A program made the position numbers and the translations under genes. 64,000 nucleotides of DNA, taken from Paralichthys olivaceus (Eukaryota; Chordata; Actinopteri; Pleuronectiformes; Paralichthyidae). A model generated the notes under the pieces. It saw only the letters and a list, made by a program, of their open reading frames with translations, ran no database searches and had not been told where the DNA came from. The first letter of the stretch is position 1. Each line of letters opens with the position of its first letter. Location: contig NC_091108.1 in assembly GCF_024713975.1 (NCBI RefSeq), positions 6,935,001 through 6,999,000 on the forward strand. The letters run 5' to 3'. Positions 13,403-24,841 of this stretch are shown here, in pieces.

Positions 13403-13975
13403 CCGACGCTCCTCTGCTCCCTCTCTCCAGGGAGTACTGATGCCTGAGTGGGTGCAGCAGTGATGGAAGATTTAAACAGGAATGAGTCTAATAAACAAAC
13501 ATCACGAACAGATACGCATCATTCTCCACAGATTGTATCCTCAGGTCTCAAATTAAAAAAGTCTCAGAAGACGCCTGAAAATGTCGAAAGTCGAAAAACA
13601 AAACAGTCTTTGAATTCCTCCACAAATATTCAAGTTGATTTCTCGTGCCAGAAAATACCAACGATGGCTCTTGCAAATCCGTATCAAAATGTGGATGGTG
13701 CAGGTCAACCTCCACGCTAATAGAACTGCAATACAAATGTCATGAAGCGGTTTCTAATTTCGATTTCTACTCATTTGATCTCCAACTTTTGCTGCACTTT
13801 GAGCTGCTTTTCCATGGATGACAGTGGAATGACGCACGGAGTCAGACGTGCCACTCACCATGGGCCTGTGCCACAGCTGCAGACAGAAGATGAGGAGTAC
13901 GAGTTTCTCCTGTCGTCCCGGCAGCCTCCTCTCACTGTGCATTGCTCCTCTTATCTTGTCGTTAAAATCCCTCAT
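13194..13975 (-). CDS. Class B (secretin-family) GPCR, first two coding exons only
   Basis: Exon 1 (13975-13859, or from the internal ATG at 13942) encodes a basic start, then a hydrophobic run (LVLLIFCLQLW) that fits a signal peptide, and ends at an ATG|GTGAGT donor. Exon 2 (13302-13194) follows a TTTTTTCAG acceptor, joins in phase 0 and ends in phase 1 at GCG|GTGGGT. It encodes IHPDC, then twelve residues, then a second cysteine. The HPxC-x12-C pattern is what I recall for the N-terminal ectodomain exon of GHRHR and VIPR2, whose product binds a peptide hormone at the cell surface. The next exon, expected to carry a WDN motif, was not found down to position 1, so the gene is either broken or has a very long intron 2. 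GHRHR- versus VIPR2-like cannot be decided. Confidence 0.55.
13346..13400. repeat. (CA)n microsatellite
   Basis: A CA run of about 55 bases lies in intron 1 of the class B receptor model. Confidence 0.95.
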
Positions 13976-14184
13976 CGGCCGCTGAGTGATCGGATCCTGG
14001 TGCTTCTGTTCCTCCTGCGCGTCTCTCCGAGACTCGCTCCTTGTTTATGAACCTCCTCGGTTTGAAAATACACTCGGTCAGCCGAAAATAGACGAGTCCC
14101 TATTCCCCACACTGCGAGCTGTAAACTTGCATGACTGGATGATGATGATGATGATGATGGCTGCTGGTTGCTGTCGAGCATCTG

Positions 14185-14186
<2 letters not shown>

Positions 14187-14260
<74 letters not shown>

Positions 14261-14276
14261 TCTCTCTCTCTCTCTT
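14187..14276. repeat. (TC)n microsatellite
   Basis: A nearly perfect TC run of about 90 bases lies just upstream (minus strand) of the receptor's first exon, with a short ATG trinucleotide run at about 14138-14158 beside it. It generates arginine/glutamate and serine/leucine repeat frames that are not genes. Confidence 0.95.
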
Positions 14277-14289
14277 AAGGCAGATCAAA

Positions 14290-15380
14290 AATCAGGTGAA
14301 TGAACATCATCCCTCCTTTCTCAGTGATGGAGATAAAACAACATAGTCAGTGCCCTAGTTTCCCAATTTCAAGTCACTAAAGCGAATGTCTGCTTATAAC
14401 AAAAACCTGTGTTTGTGTTCATCAGTCTAGGATGGATTAGAAAACCTGAATTCAGACAGAGTAGTTGTAGTAAAAATAAAAGTAATATATTTATATAATA
14501 CCTATATGAACACATCATGAAGAATGAGCCATATATGTGAATTCATCAGTTCCTAGAGCCCTAAACTAAAATTAGATACCAACTCAATTGACTGAAGATT
14601 TCTTGGTAAATGTGAAGTTTATATTGCCGGCAACTTAAATTACAATAAATAACACATCACAATGTTCATTATATTTCATTAATACTCTGTAGTGAATCTG
14701 TAGTAAATATGAGAAAGCCAAATAAATGTAATGAAGTAATAATAATTGCTCCTAGAGTGTAGCTTAAAATGTAAAAACACACAGGTGAGGTACCGGTACT
14801 ACAAAATTGTACTTGAATATATTAACTTAGTAAGTTTCCATCATTGCCATTATCTGTTTCCCCAGAGTCACTGCTGTGGTTTGATTGATTGGAAATTGAT
14901 TAACAGATTCGTCAATCAACAGAAAAAGACTCGCCATCTAATTCCTTCATAAATTGTAGCACATTTGATTGATCAAGCATCAAAAATGAGTGTGGTTGCT
15001 GCGATTATATTGTATTTTACATTATCTCACAGTGAATTAAAAAGGATGTAAGTACGACTGTAAAACTGCAGAAACAGATGAAAAAGCTTTCCTCCTTTTT
15101 CATCATGATTAAAATAGCGGCTGGATGAGAAAAAAAAAACTTGAAAACCTTCAGAGGCTTTAAATGTTTGTGGCCCAGAACGAATTGATGTTTTTTCATC
15201 TAATTCTCCCACACAGGCATTCTGGGTAAAAAGCAGTCGGAGGACACAATAGCCTGGAGGGTTGTGACTTGAAGGACAGCTGACTCCATGTTCTGCAGAA
15301 TGTATATGACTGAAACAAACCATTGTATTATCTTCGACAAGGAAATTATTTCCATGTTGCTCCACTGGTTTGTGGTTTGT
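14290..15380. other. AT-rich non-coding stretch
   Basis: Nothing supported. It is upstream of the receptor exons and could include its 5' flank. Confidence 0.4.
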
Positions 15381-15385
15381 AATTA

Positions 15386-15690
15386 CCTTCAACAAGGAGG
15401 TTGTGTTTTCACCCCCGTCCGTTTGTTTGTTTTTGAGCAGATTACCACGAGACTTGGTGAAAGGATGTGTTATAGTTCAGGGAAGAATAGTTTAAATGTT
15501 GGTGCAGCTCTAGATCAGGGAGCTTATCCAGGAACTTTTCTTTAACATTGCGACATACAGCGTTTTAAACATTTTCCATTTATAGATCTCGATGAAAAAA
15601 ATCACACGTTTGTGTGGATGATGTGCGTGTGTGCAAATTGCTATAGGGGATTTAAATCTGATTTCATAACTGTAGGGCCGTGGTGGAGAT
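15386..15690 (+). repeat. Dispersed repeat A, plus orientation
   Basis: Shows 'attaccacgagacttggtg', 'aaggatgtgttatagttcag' and 'ggtgcagctctagatcaggg', the family phrasing also present at 11.04 and 34.59 kb. Confidence 0.6.
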
Positions 15691-15699
15691 GTGCAGTCT

Positions 15700-18600
15700 A
15701 AAAATGTGGTCGCATGGGACTGTTTCTAAGTGTGATTGTGGAATAGAACATTTTAAAAAAGGAAAACAGTTCCTACATTTTACGTAAGGTGCAAACAGCA
15801 GTGGATTGTGATTGTGCTGGTCATTCACTGGGGATGTGAGTCTGTGTCCCTGTGGATCAAAAATAATTAAAAACAAAACTTACCGTAAAAGGTGGCATGT
15901 TATCTGCCCGCTGTCTGCACTTCCTTATTTGGTTACCACACATAATAAAACACTGTTACTCTTTTACAAACACCGGTTAACAAAATGTTTGCAGGATACG
16001 ATGAATGCCTGCTGGCTGATGTCCTATTGTATTGTATTATTATACTGTTCTTATTCTATTTGATCATATATTATGCTTTGATATTTTTCTAACACTGGTT
16101 TCAGTTTTGTGCAGCAGTGTGGGTCATGTATCTGCTGTAAGGAGGCTGAAGACAGTGTCTGATCCCCACAGCAGTGAATGTTCAAATTCAAATTCAAACC
16201 TTTGTGAGCATCTTTTGAATATGATGTGTTTAAAATGTCAATATGACAGCTGAGGCTGGGAATAACACGGAACAGATGAAGCTAGTGGTTGATACATCAG
16301 CTGTAGATACAAGTTATTTTCATTGTCAGTTGGTTATTTTCCTGATTAATTGTGAATACAATACCAGAAATATATAGCAAAACAAAAGTTTTGTGTGCCC
16401 CGCGTGACATCCTCAAATTTCCGGGTTGGTCCTAATAAAAGGCAAATAGCTGGCTGTAATATGCCTGAGGATGCTAATGTTTACCAGCTCACGTGACTGG
16501 TTTATGATTGTTTCATATGATGAAAGACAAACAAAAAGGGGAGAGAAAGACAAGATCACGAGCTGAAGAGTCTGTTCTATTTGTTGATCATTTTCATTTA
16601 TGATTTCCTCTTAATGCTCAAAGTGTTTCCCTTGTAGTGGCCGTTGCCTCTCAGCTGAATTCAGCTCAGCTTTATTTACCATTTGATACTTTACATAACA
16701 CAGTACATTCAAAGTGTTTACCAGAAAGAAGAAATGGTTCAATTTGGCTTTAAACTTCTCTATTCCAAACTTTCATTTCGAGTGGAAAGTGAAATGGCTT
16801 TTAAATCTTAGAGTCACCATAATATTTTAGTTTTTAATAAACTCCTCTCCGTACTCGACTTGGATGTTTGAGCTTCGCTGTGTACATTTACATGATTTAT
16901 AACTACTTGAAAGTAAATTAACATTTTTTTTGTTTTATGTGTCGTGGAAATTTGAAACCTCCTCTGTACATACAATGGTCTTTTACGTGTGTCCTCTTAT
17001 TAAGACCAAATTGAAGTTATGACTGCAAACAAGTTCAATATAGTTATGTTTTTACCTATGTTGCAGTTAACTGTGTTTTTAAGATAAAAGCTGTGTATCT
17101 TCTGTCACATTCAGACACTTCACCCTCATAGATTTGAGGGTCGACACAAACCTTGATGGCCTGACGCCCGCAGCACTGTGCTCTAACAACTATTAACATA
17201 ATCAGATAAAATGAAGTAAAGGGAACTGAAAGCCAACTCCTGCATGTTTAAAGTACTTCTGGCCATTTGCATGCCTCCGTGGATAAAAATTACACTCAAG
17301 GACATGACAGAAAATTGTAGGATCGACAGAGAGAGGCGACCACATGTAACAAGGGTGGCCTGGTTAAATCCTGGGATGTTGCAGCTCGTGATCTGTCCTT
17401 AAATCCTGAAGGCTGTCAGCATGACCAGACAAAACCCTGAGCAGTGAAAAATATTCCACTGACCTCAGAGTACATGGCACATTTTATTAAATGCCCAGAC
17501 AGTGACACCAACCAGCACTTTAAAGCTGAGGTAAGTTGTTGATTTATTGATCAGCAGACAATTGTTTGTGAAAAGTAACCTAAAAATCACCGGCATTCAT
17601 TTCTCATGAGAAAACCTTTTCCAGTTTTTCCATAAAGATTTTATTTTTTTATTTTTTTTACCCAAAATAAGAAGCAATCTGAATAATTTAACGATTATTA
17701 CAAAGACTAACACTGAGACATATTGATAAAGAGAAAACAATTCTTGGTTGCTGCCTTAAAATTATTCTATGAGAAAAAAGAATATCCTTGTTCAGGCTTT
17801 CTCTATTAATATAACTTGACAGAAAATTTTAAAGCAATTTGATAAAACAAATTACTTCAATATGGAGTAAACAGCCTAGGTCTTATAACTAGATTTTGAG
17901 TTCCTCTAAAAGGACCACAGGATGTAGGACTCAAATAAAGTGGTTCACATATGTGATTAATCAAATTATGTCAAAACCAAATGATGTGGAGTAAACATTT
18001 GAGGCCTCTGGAGTTCTGAAATCCACATGGATTATCACTAATGCTGAGACACTAACCAAGGCTCAAGTGTTAACAATTAACTTCTCATGTCAGTGGAGTG
18101 TAATATGTGCCTCTCCTCACTTAACTGACCCATAAAATGCCTTGTGTATAATTTCTCGGGGCCAAATTATGTTTACACCCTGGTTCAAACCTGTTAGCGA
18201 CACTAGAATGTAAACGTTATTTGGTTTGACAGCTCAACCTAGCATGTGAGGCTCCGGAAAGTGAGCGCTCCATCCTGCGTCAGTGGAGCAGATAATTTTA
18301 TAGCCAAAAAGCTTCAAGGTTTTTTTTCCACCCGTTCTTAAAAGTGCACAGACTGAACTGTGATGTGAATTCTTCTAATAAGACTCATTCACTACTGATG
18401 TTGAGAGAAAGCATTTTAGACCCGATAATGTTGAGGTAAGATGCACAAAGGGACAGCCCAGATGAATTATATATACATATATATATAAAAGTGTGATACT
18501 GTCATTAAAACCTCTAAAGCAACATACACTAGTTACAGCACATAACCCAGATGACTCATATCACTTTGCTAGAAAACAGTGCAAACATTAAGAGATGCCG

Positions 18601-18750
18601 TCAGAAGTGATGTGAGTGGTAAGATATGAAATGGCGGGATGCCAGAGAAGAAAAGTTGAAAATGTTTGGTTGAGAGTTCACTGATGTTGATGGATAGTCC
18701 TATGTGATGAGCTCATGGGTTCAAAAAACCTCTTGTGATCGTCTCTCCAC
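15700..18750. other. Non-coding stretch with no recognised feature
   Basis: Only short open frames and AT-rich sequence occur here. There is a short alternating AT run at about 18470-18487. No exon-like block with paired splice sites was found. Confidence 0.4.
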
Positions 18751-18751
18751 T

Positions 18752-19003
18752 TCACAGATGATAAAACTTCTCCTTGTTGCAGCAGGTCGGCAAAGATCTC
18801 AAGTCTGAAAGCTTACATGCATATGTCAGATTTCTCACACTTCTGAGGAACTCATCTATCTGTGATTCAAAAGAAAGAGCATCCATGCTGCTTAGTTTTG
18901 CTAGTTTGAAATGTTTCCTTTGACGTAAATTATTGTTATCACTTGATTCCTCTGGGTCATCTGTCACTGATAAATGATAGTCATTCTTATTGAACTGAAA
19001 TGC
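18752..19003 (-). CDS. Candidate terminal exon of an unknown gene
   Basis: On the minus strand, a pyrimidine-rich CTCGCCTCAG acceptor is followed by an open frame in phase 0 to a stop at 18754-18752, giving 83 residues. The content is mixed and protein-like (NKNDYHLSVTDDPEESSDN, then a basic/hydrophobic part with FESQIDEFLRSVRNL), without a domain I recognise. No partner exon was found toward 20.3 kb, where a promoter-like block lies. It may be a genuine last exon or a chance frame. Confidence 0.25.
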   Translation of the reverse strand, partial: AFQFNKNDYHLSVTDDPEESSDNNNLRQRKHFKLAKLSSMDALSFESQIDEFLRSVRNLTYACKLSDLRSLPTCCNKEKFYHL

Positions 19004-19009
19004 CTGAGG

Positions 19010-20300
19010 CGAGAGATTAAAATAATTTAGATTCAATATCTAAACCCTCATGGTCTAACGGTGGACAAACTCGATTATAACTGATTATTTATTTATGAAC
19101 TTTTAGACGTCTGACTTTTGGAGAAATGTGTTGTAATCTTATTACTCTTATTAGTCCAATATAATGAAAATTTTTGTACATTTATTATTCAAAAAGAGTG
19201 AAAAGCCTTTACCTGAAGAAATTAAACTGTAAAGATACAACCAAAAGAAAATACAACAAAATCCATAGAAGGATATTATTATTATTTTTATTATAATCAT
19301 TATTTTTATTAAATAATAATAATATATCTATGTCACACTGAAAACTAGCTAAAACTATGTAGAAATATAAAATATATCAAAGCAACATCAATCGATAGTC
19401 TGTCCTCTTGTCTATACTCAATATTATGGATAATACATAGGAGACTTAAAGGCTGTAGTTCCTATACAGGATTAATGTTCTGTTTAAATTGACTAGTCTG
19501 CCCTCTGCAGGAAAAGGGAAATAAAAGTGTTTATTTGGCAACACAACAAAACTAACCTGAACTAAACTTAAGTTTAATCACAAACATTTACGGTCTGTCC
19601 ATTAAGTATAAATATTCTGCAGTTTTTCACATAAGAAAGTTGTTAGTATAATAGTGTGATTGGCAAACCATTACCCTATCCTTTGAATTCATTAATTTAT
19701 GATTTTTATCAAATAAATAAACTTGCTTCCCCAGTGGGAAACTGAAAATCAAACATTTAAAAAAAACACATTATGAACTAACAAAAATGATCTCATCTCT
19801 TTCTCCACAGGTAAGCAGTCGCTGTGAATCTCTCTAAATATTCCCCTTTTTCAATTTTCATCGTTAAAGTTTGATAAAGAAAAAGGAGAGAGGGACAGGA
19901 ACAGTTGTGTAACATTCATGTTTCAGATCTGACAGACTAGTTGTTATAATGAAAAGAAGAAGAGTGATAATTATGGATGTAATGATGTCATTGATGATAG
20001 CAGCAACAGTTCATATAATAATGATATTAAAATAATAATAGCAATCCTGCAGGTCTGGAGCAACTCTGGAACTACTACAGATGAGTTACACTTCATGCAC
20101 TGACCTTTCATCAAGGTTTTATTTTAAGAGATGCAGTGACAGTGGTCATTTCATGAGAAAGACAAAATCAACATTAAATTAAATTATATTGAATTAAACA
20201 TATAAGGCCCACAGCCTGTCAGGACATCAGGGGATGTATTTATTTATTTATTTATTTTTACTTCAGGGTAAATCCTATTTACAGCTGCCCGTCAACTGCC
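19010..20300. other. AT-rich non-coding stretch
   Basis: Contains TTATTATTATT-like low-complexity sequence at about 19275-19325 and many short A/T runs. No gene is supported. Confidence 0.4.
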
Positions 20301-20312
20301 GCTCCCCATGGG

Positions 20313-20329
20313 ATCATGGGAAATGTAGT
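20313..20329 (-). promoter_or_regulatory. ZNF143/SBS-type promoter motif
   Basis: The minus strand reads ACTACATTTCCCATGAT, very close to the ACTACAATTCCCA promoter motif bound by ZNF143-type factors. It is about 240 bases upstream of the presumed eef1d start and could serve that promoter or a divergent minus-strand transcript. Confidence 0.5.
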
Positions 20330-20499
20330 CTATGTTAAAGTGGATCATACCAATCTTTAAATCCAACGTAAATAGCAGTAAAAACGCAGATGAACTCTTT
20401 ACTCTATTAATCTATAGTCTGTCACTTATTTCCCAGTGTGTTTCATATCATTTTATTATTAACGTCGGTTAAATTAAAGTGTAAATTCTTGATAAATCA

Positions 20500-20650
20500 G
20501 TCGAACAGCCAAAGTCCGCCCCCCCTCTTCCGTCACAGCTGAATACACGCGGCCCGGTACCGCGAGCTCTCTTCTACCGTCGGATTACAGGCGAGGCAGC
20601 ACGCGACGGCCCCGAAACTCCGAGCCACGAAACGTCGAATAAAACCCAGA
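20500..20650 (+). promoter_or_regulatory. eef1d: eef1d core promoter with TOP-type start and non-coding exon 1
   Basis: A locally GC- and CpG-rich block in AT-rich surroundings contains a pyrimidine run starting with C (CTCTCTTCTA, from 20567). This is the terminal-oligopyrimidine signature of translation-factor mRNAs, which couples their translation to growth signalling. About 80 bases later, CCCAGA|GTAAGT (20650/20651) is a strong donor, so 20567-20650 fits a non-coding first exon of eef1d, spliced to the acceptor at 24834/24835 or to the upstream acceptor at 23112/23113. The start site is inferred. Confidence 0.6.
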
Positions 20651-20791
20651 GTAAGTCCCGACAAGTTTCATTTCCTCCAGCGGACACTTTACTGGAGCTG
20701 CAGCTGTTTGTAAGAACCAGGAAATGTAGCGAGTGTGTGAGTTTGTGAGCGCCACGTGGTCAAAGTGAACTACGAGCTGGAGGCGGCTGTC

Positions 20792-20815
20792 AAAAAAAAA
20801 AAAAAAAAAAAAAAA
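20792..20815. repeat. Poly(A) tract
   Basis: A run of 24 A in eef1d intron 1. No adjoining retroposon body was recognised. Confidence 0.9.
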
Positions 20816-21091
20816 GTTGCTTTGTAACTTGTGGAGTTGTCTCGATGCTGGAGTTTCACACTCGATGCCATTACACAACATTAAGAGACGTGAGACATGT
20901 TTGATTAAAGAATAGAACAATGTTGTTTATGTGCAGCTGCTTGTCGACGTTTCTCAGATTCAGTCTGGGACTTTGAGAGGAACTCTTCTCAGACACTTTG
21001 TCATCGTGTTGAATGTTAGATTATTAATATAATTATTCAGGGGACAGACAGACAGACAGACAGACAGGACTGGAACTGCTCCCACACTAAC

Positions 21092-21491
21092 TTAAAGGTC
21101 CAGTGTGGGAGATTCAGGTGAGAGGGATCTATTGGCAGAAATGTAATGTAGAATAATCCTCATGATGTTTTCACTAGTTCATTTCATCTAAATTGTATGA
21201 ATTGTAGTTTTCTTTACCCCAGAAATGGCCCTTTATATTTAAATACTTTATATTCAAATTATATTTTATACTTTATATTTACATGGATGGGACCCTCTCT
21301 ACGGAGGCCGCCATGTTTTTTACATTAGTCCAGACTGGACAAACTAAACACCTTTTGAGTTTTTATGACAATTAAAGTCTACCACAGGTTCTTTTTCATG
21401 TTTGGAAGGAGAGGGTGAGGTGAGGGGTGTTCAGCTGCAACATGACACCTCAACACTAGATATCACAAAATTCTACACACTGTACCTTTAA
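21092..21491 (+). mobile_element. TTAA-flanked miniature inverted-repeat element, copy 1
   Basis: The element spans 21096-21487 and is flanked on both sides by TTAA. It starts AGGTCCAGTGTG and ends CACACTGTACCT, which are inverted repeats with one mismatch. The body carries phrases such as 'gagagggatctattggcaga' and 'gccctttatatttaaatac' shared with two other copies. TTAA target duplication plus short inverted ends and no coding capacity is the signature of a piggyBac-type MITE. It lies in eef1d intron 1. Confidence 0.75.
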
Positions 21492-21778
21492 GTCAGCTTA
21501 ATGATAACTTAATAGACGGTCAGTGTGGCTAATTGCTACTAGTTCGACGGGTTAACATTTATATTAATGTGGAAAAAGGAGCTTCACTGATCTCTCACAG
21601 GTCATGACAGAGCCCAGGGTGTCTGTCTTAAAGAGGCTTCGACTGGTTTGTTGCGTTACTCGACTTTGTCATATTGTTTATTTATCATCATCCTCAGTCT
21701 TCCCCTGGTCGATGGCTCGTGTGCAACATGCTTCCAAACGGCACCTTTTACTAAAACTGGTCGCTCGGGCGCTTCAGC

Positions 21779-21802
21779 GGCAGCAGCAGCAGCAGCAGCA
21801 GC
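21779..21802. repeat. (CAG)n trinucleotide run
   Basis: About eight CAG/GCA units in eef1d intron 1. It is not part of a supported exon. Confidence 0.85.
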
Positions 21803-21857
21803 ACTGTCCGTGTTGAGTTAGTTTAATGTCGGTGACACCAGCTCAGTGTCGTGAACG

Positions 21858-22212
21858 TTAAAGGTTCAGTGTGTAAGATTCAGGTGAGAGGGATCTATTG
21901 ACAGATTTAATAAAAACTAACCCTAGGGATGTTTCCACTAGTGTCTTCCATCTAAATTGTACAAATTGTTGTTTTCTTTACCAGAAAATGGCCCCTTTAT
22001 ATTTATATACTTTACATTGGGTGCGGGTCCTCTCCACGGGGTGTCATGTTTTTTACAGTGGCCCAGACTGGACAAACTAAACACGTTTATGACAACTGAA
22101 GGCTGTCACAGGTTCATCATGTTTCGAGGGGAGGGTGATAGTGAGGGCTGCTCAGCTGCAAGATGCAACTCCACCACTAGATGTCGCTACATTCTTCACA
22201 CTGAACTTTTAA
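21858..22212 (+). mobile_element. TTAA-flanked miniature inverted-repeat element, copy 2
   Basis: The element spans 21862-22208 with TTAA on both sides. It starts AGGTTCAGTGTG and ends CACACTGAACTT (inverted repeat with one mismatch). Same orientation and body as copy 1, 370 bases away, also in eef1d intron 1. Confidence 0.75.
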
Positions 22213-23112
22213 CTAGCGTTCATGTGTTCAGCTGCTAGTGAGGGGAGGGGCTGTGTGAAGTTTTGTGCCAACTGGAGGAGGCGAAGGTGGCACTGATGGT
22301 ATCGATACTGTTGCAAATGAGTATCTATTTTAGTATGAGGTTTTTTTGACAACCCTAGTAACTTGAAGCAACAAGACGGATATTAAACATGAAATGCACA
22401 CTTCTTACGGTGAACATTTGAATTAATTATTCAATTTATTAAGCTGTTGTAAATTACTGCGTTCATTTTATCTTCAGCACTTGTTGCTTCCCCATAACGG
22501 ATTATAAACTGTTTGTGTTATCTATCTTTCCTCTTTTCGGTATCAGCTTCCCATTCCAGTAACCAAAGTCGAGTATTAATGTCGAGGCTGCTCCTCACAG
22601 CGTACTTTGGTGAGGTTGAAACTTTTTACATTCCCAGTTTATTGACCAGGTGCATCCAGCTAAAGCTATTGTGGTCTGATACAACAGCTCTGCATTAATT
22701 AATCCTGGTCTTCAGACCACTTCAGGTACATGTTGATGAGTTTTCGAGGGTGCAATTTGTGCAATCTTTTAATTGCATTGAGGGGTTATTATATACAATT
22801 TACAAAAGTTTTTTGTTGGTTTTGCTTAAACAATTGGGGCTGGAACCAACATTGTCTTTCCATTGATTCATCTGCTTTCAATTAATCTCCATATGTTCTC
22901 AATTAACCAAGGAGTCATTTTTATTAAAAAGAATAAAATATGACAGTTACTGTTACTCAATCACTTTTGGAATTGACAAACGTTTGGCATTTTTGCTACG
23001 AAAAACAGGACTTCAGAAATTGATTATCTTAATGGTTTGCTGTGAATCTTCTAGTGACAATCAATAAACTAATTGCTCAATTAACTAATGTCAATTGAAA
23101 CTAACCTTTCAG

Positions 23113-23504
23113 ATCAGATAACCCTTTAATAGAGAAATGGATCAGTCTTCGCCTAACAGTCAGCAGGGCAGGCAGGCAGAAAAAAATTGGCACAACCACA
23201 GTGCCCATGAGCAAGCCGAGGGCAACTACTATCGCCGACTGGCCTCCAATAACAACGGACCGCTGTCGTCCTCTCCTCGGAGCCCAAGCACCAAAGGCCA
23301 CTTGACCTTCCACTCTAGATACACCAGCAATCAGCAGCAGGACCCTGTCACCATCGTGAAGGCCTCTGGAACCCCTCACCGTCAGTCAAGTAGAGGCCGC
23401 AACCGCACCTCCTCCGAGAACGAGCAGGGCGGCAAAGGAAGCAGGGGGCCATACCAGCGGAAGAGGGTCCACTCTGAGACGCAAAGCCGGCCCAAATGGG
23501 ACAA
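23113..23504 (+). CDS. eef1d: Alternative upstream exon of eef1d (long eEF1B-delta isoform)
   Basis: After a CTAACCTTTCAG acceptor, an ATG at 23137 opens a frame of 122 codons to a GACAA|GTATGA donor at 23504. Joining it to the acceptor at 24835 keeps the frame through the 7 bases before the usual eef1d ATG, reading D-N-T-K and then the normal methionine, for about 386 residues in total. The exon is hydrophilic and rich in S, R, Q and N. It contains EKNWHNHSAHEQAEGNYYRR, whose W-x(8)-QAE-x(2)-Y spacing repeats the W-F-D-K...EAE-x(2)-F motif of the normal N-terminus. Known vertebrate long isoforms carry such repeats in one upstream exon joined the same way, and act in the nucleus in heat-shock gene induction. 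The reading frame past 23504 is intron. Confidence 0.72.
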
Positions 23505-24841
23505 GTATGACTCCTCTCGCACAAGGAATGGGAGAGACTTGCTGTGTGTTTTCAGTTCATTTAACTATGATGATGGTTTTCGGTTGCTGTCTGTCTGCAT
23601 TTTTGTTTGGCCTTTTTGTTTTGCTAACTTATGTATCGTGTGTTCAAGGGTTTTCAGTTTTTTCCAAAATTTCTCTCACTACACAGGCCTGGGTAACAGT
23701 TTGAACAAATTTGACGTGCCACAGAATTTGGTTGGATGTATTCAAACTATTTCAGACGGTCTGATGCACTTCTAGATTGTATATTTAAAATTTGAATGGA
23801 TCTTAGTGTATAATACTTTTGATAGGCAGGTTTATTTAAACTATAGTTTCTTGTTGACTGACGTAACGGTTTCCTGGCTTGGCCAAAAATATAGCATCTT
23901 CATTCTTTACTATTCATGACTTTATAGGAGATCCATCCATCCATTGACAAAGCAGTGTTGCAGAGGGCTTCAACAAATAATTGAATCTCTCTTCTCACTG
24001 CATTTCAATGCAACAACTTCCAGCTGCCGTATTCTCTATATTTCTGCTGTTTTATTTCAAATCATTGCAAAGGGAGAAGAAACTTTTCCCTCTCCAGAGT
24101 TTTTAAATCCTGTGCAGTCATTTAATAATAAGCCTTTAAAAAATCCAAGGGTAATTCAGTCATGTGTGTTGTTTCAAGACTCAGAAATCAGCTCCAGGAA
24201 GCTCAGATTAAGTAAAATATACTTGAACTTTAAATGCTAACCATGTATCAATGTTACATGAGAATCAATGTACAAATTATAGTGATATTCATGCATGTGT
24301 AGTAAACTGCGTCTGTGTTTTGATAAGTAGGTTTCTGCTATGACTAAGGGGGTTGTTGATTTGGCTGTGAGCAATGTTTTGTTCTATAATCCAGACTCTG
24401 CAGAGCAGGCAACTCTGTTTCACTGGCTGAGGAATGTGTAGACGCCCGTCTGTCGCTGTAATCCCACCAGTTCAATTAGAACTGGGGGTGAAACAAAGAT
24501 GTTATTATAACCTTTTATTTTTTTATCTGTTATTTTACAGAATGTGATCCCTCAGTTTTTCTCATGTCAGCTTGTGTTAGAAGAAAATGTCTGTCTCATG
24601 GTTTGATTTGTCTCACCCTGTTCCACCTTCATGTCATCTGTGAATCTGCACGTTGTGACATGTAACAAGCGAGTGTCTCGTTAATGTGTTTTCTGTTGCT
24701 CATTTCCTGTGTCTGATCGAGCCGTCTGTCACGCTTTAACACCCGGTCACGACGCCTGGATAAACTGTCCGAAATACTAATGAATGTTTTACGCTGTCGG
24801 GATTTATCCTGAATATCTCACTGTATCTCCTCAGTACCAAG

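Noticed and set aside
13448-13720. 90-codon plus-strand open frame near the receptor exons
   Set aside because: Low-information composition, no splice partner, and it lies inside receptor intron 1/exon 1 flank on the other strand.
14100-14303. Arginine/glutamate- and serine/leucine-repeat proteins
   Set aside because: Direct translation of the TC microsatellite.
23505-23775. Extension of the eef1d long-isoform frame to 212 codons
   Set aside because: Composition changes sharply to C/F/V-rich after the GTATGA donor, and only the shorter exon joins in phase to the eef1d coding exon.
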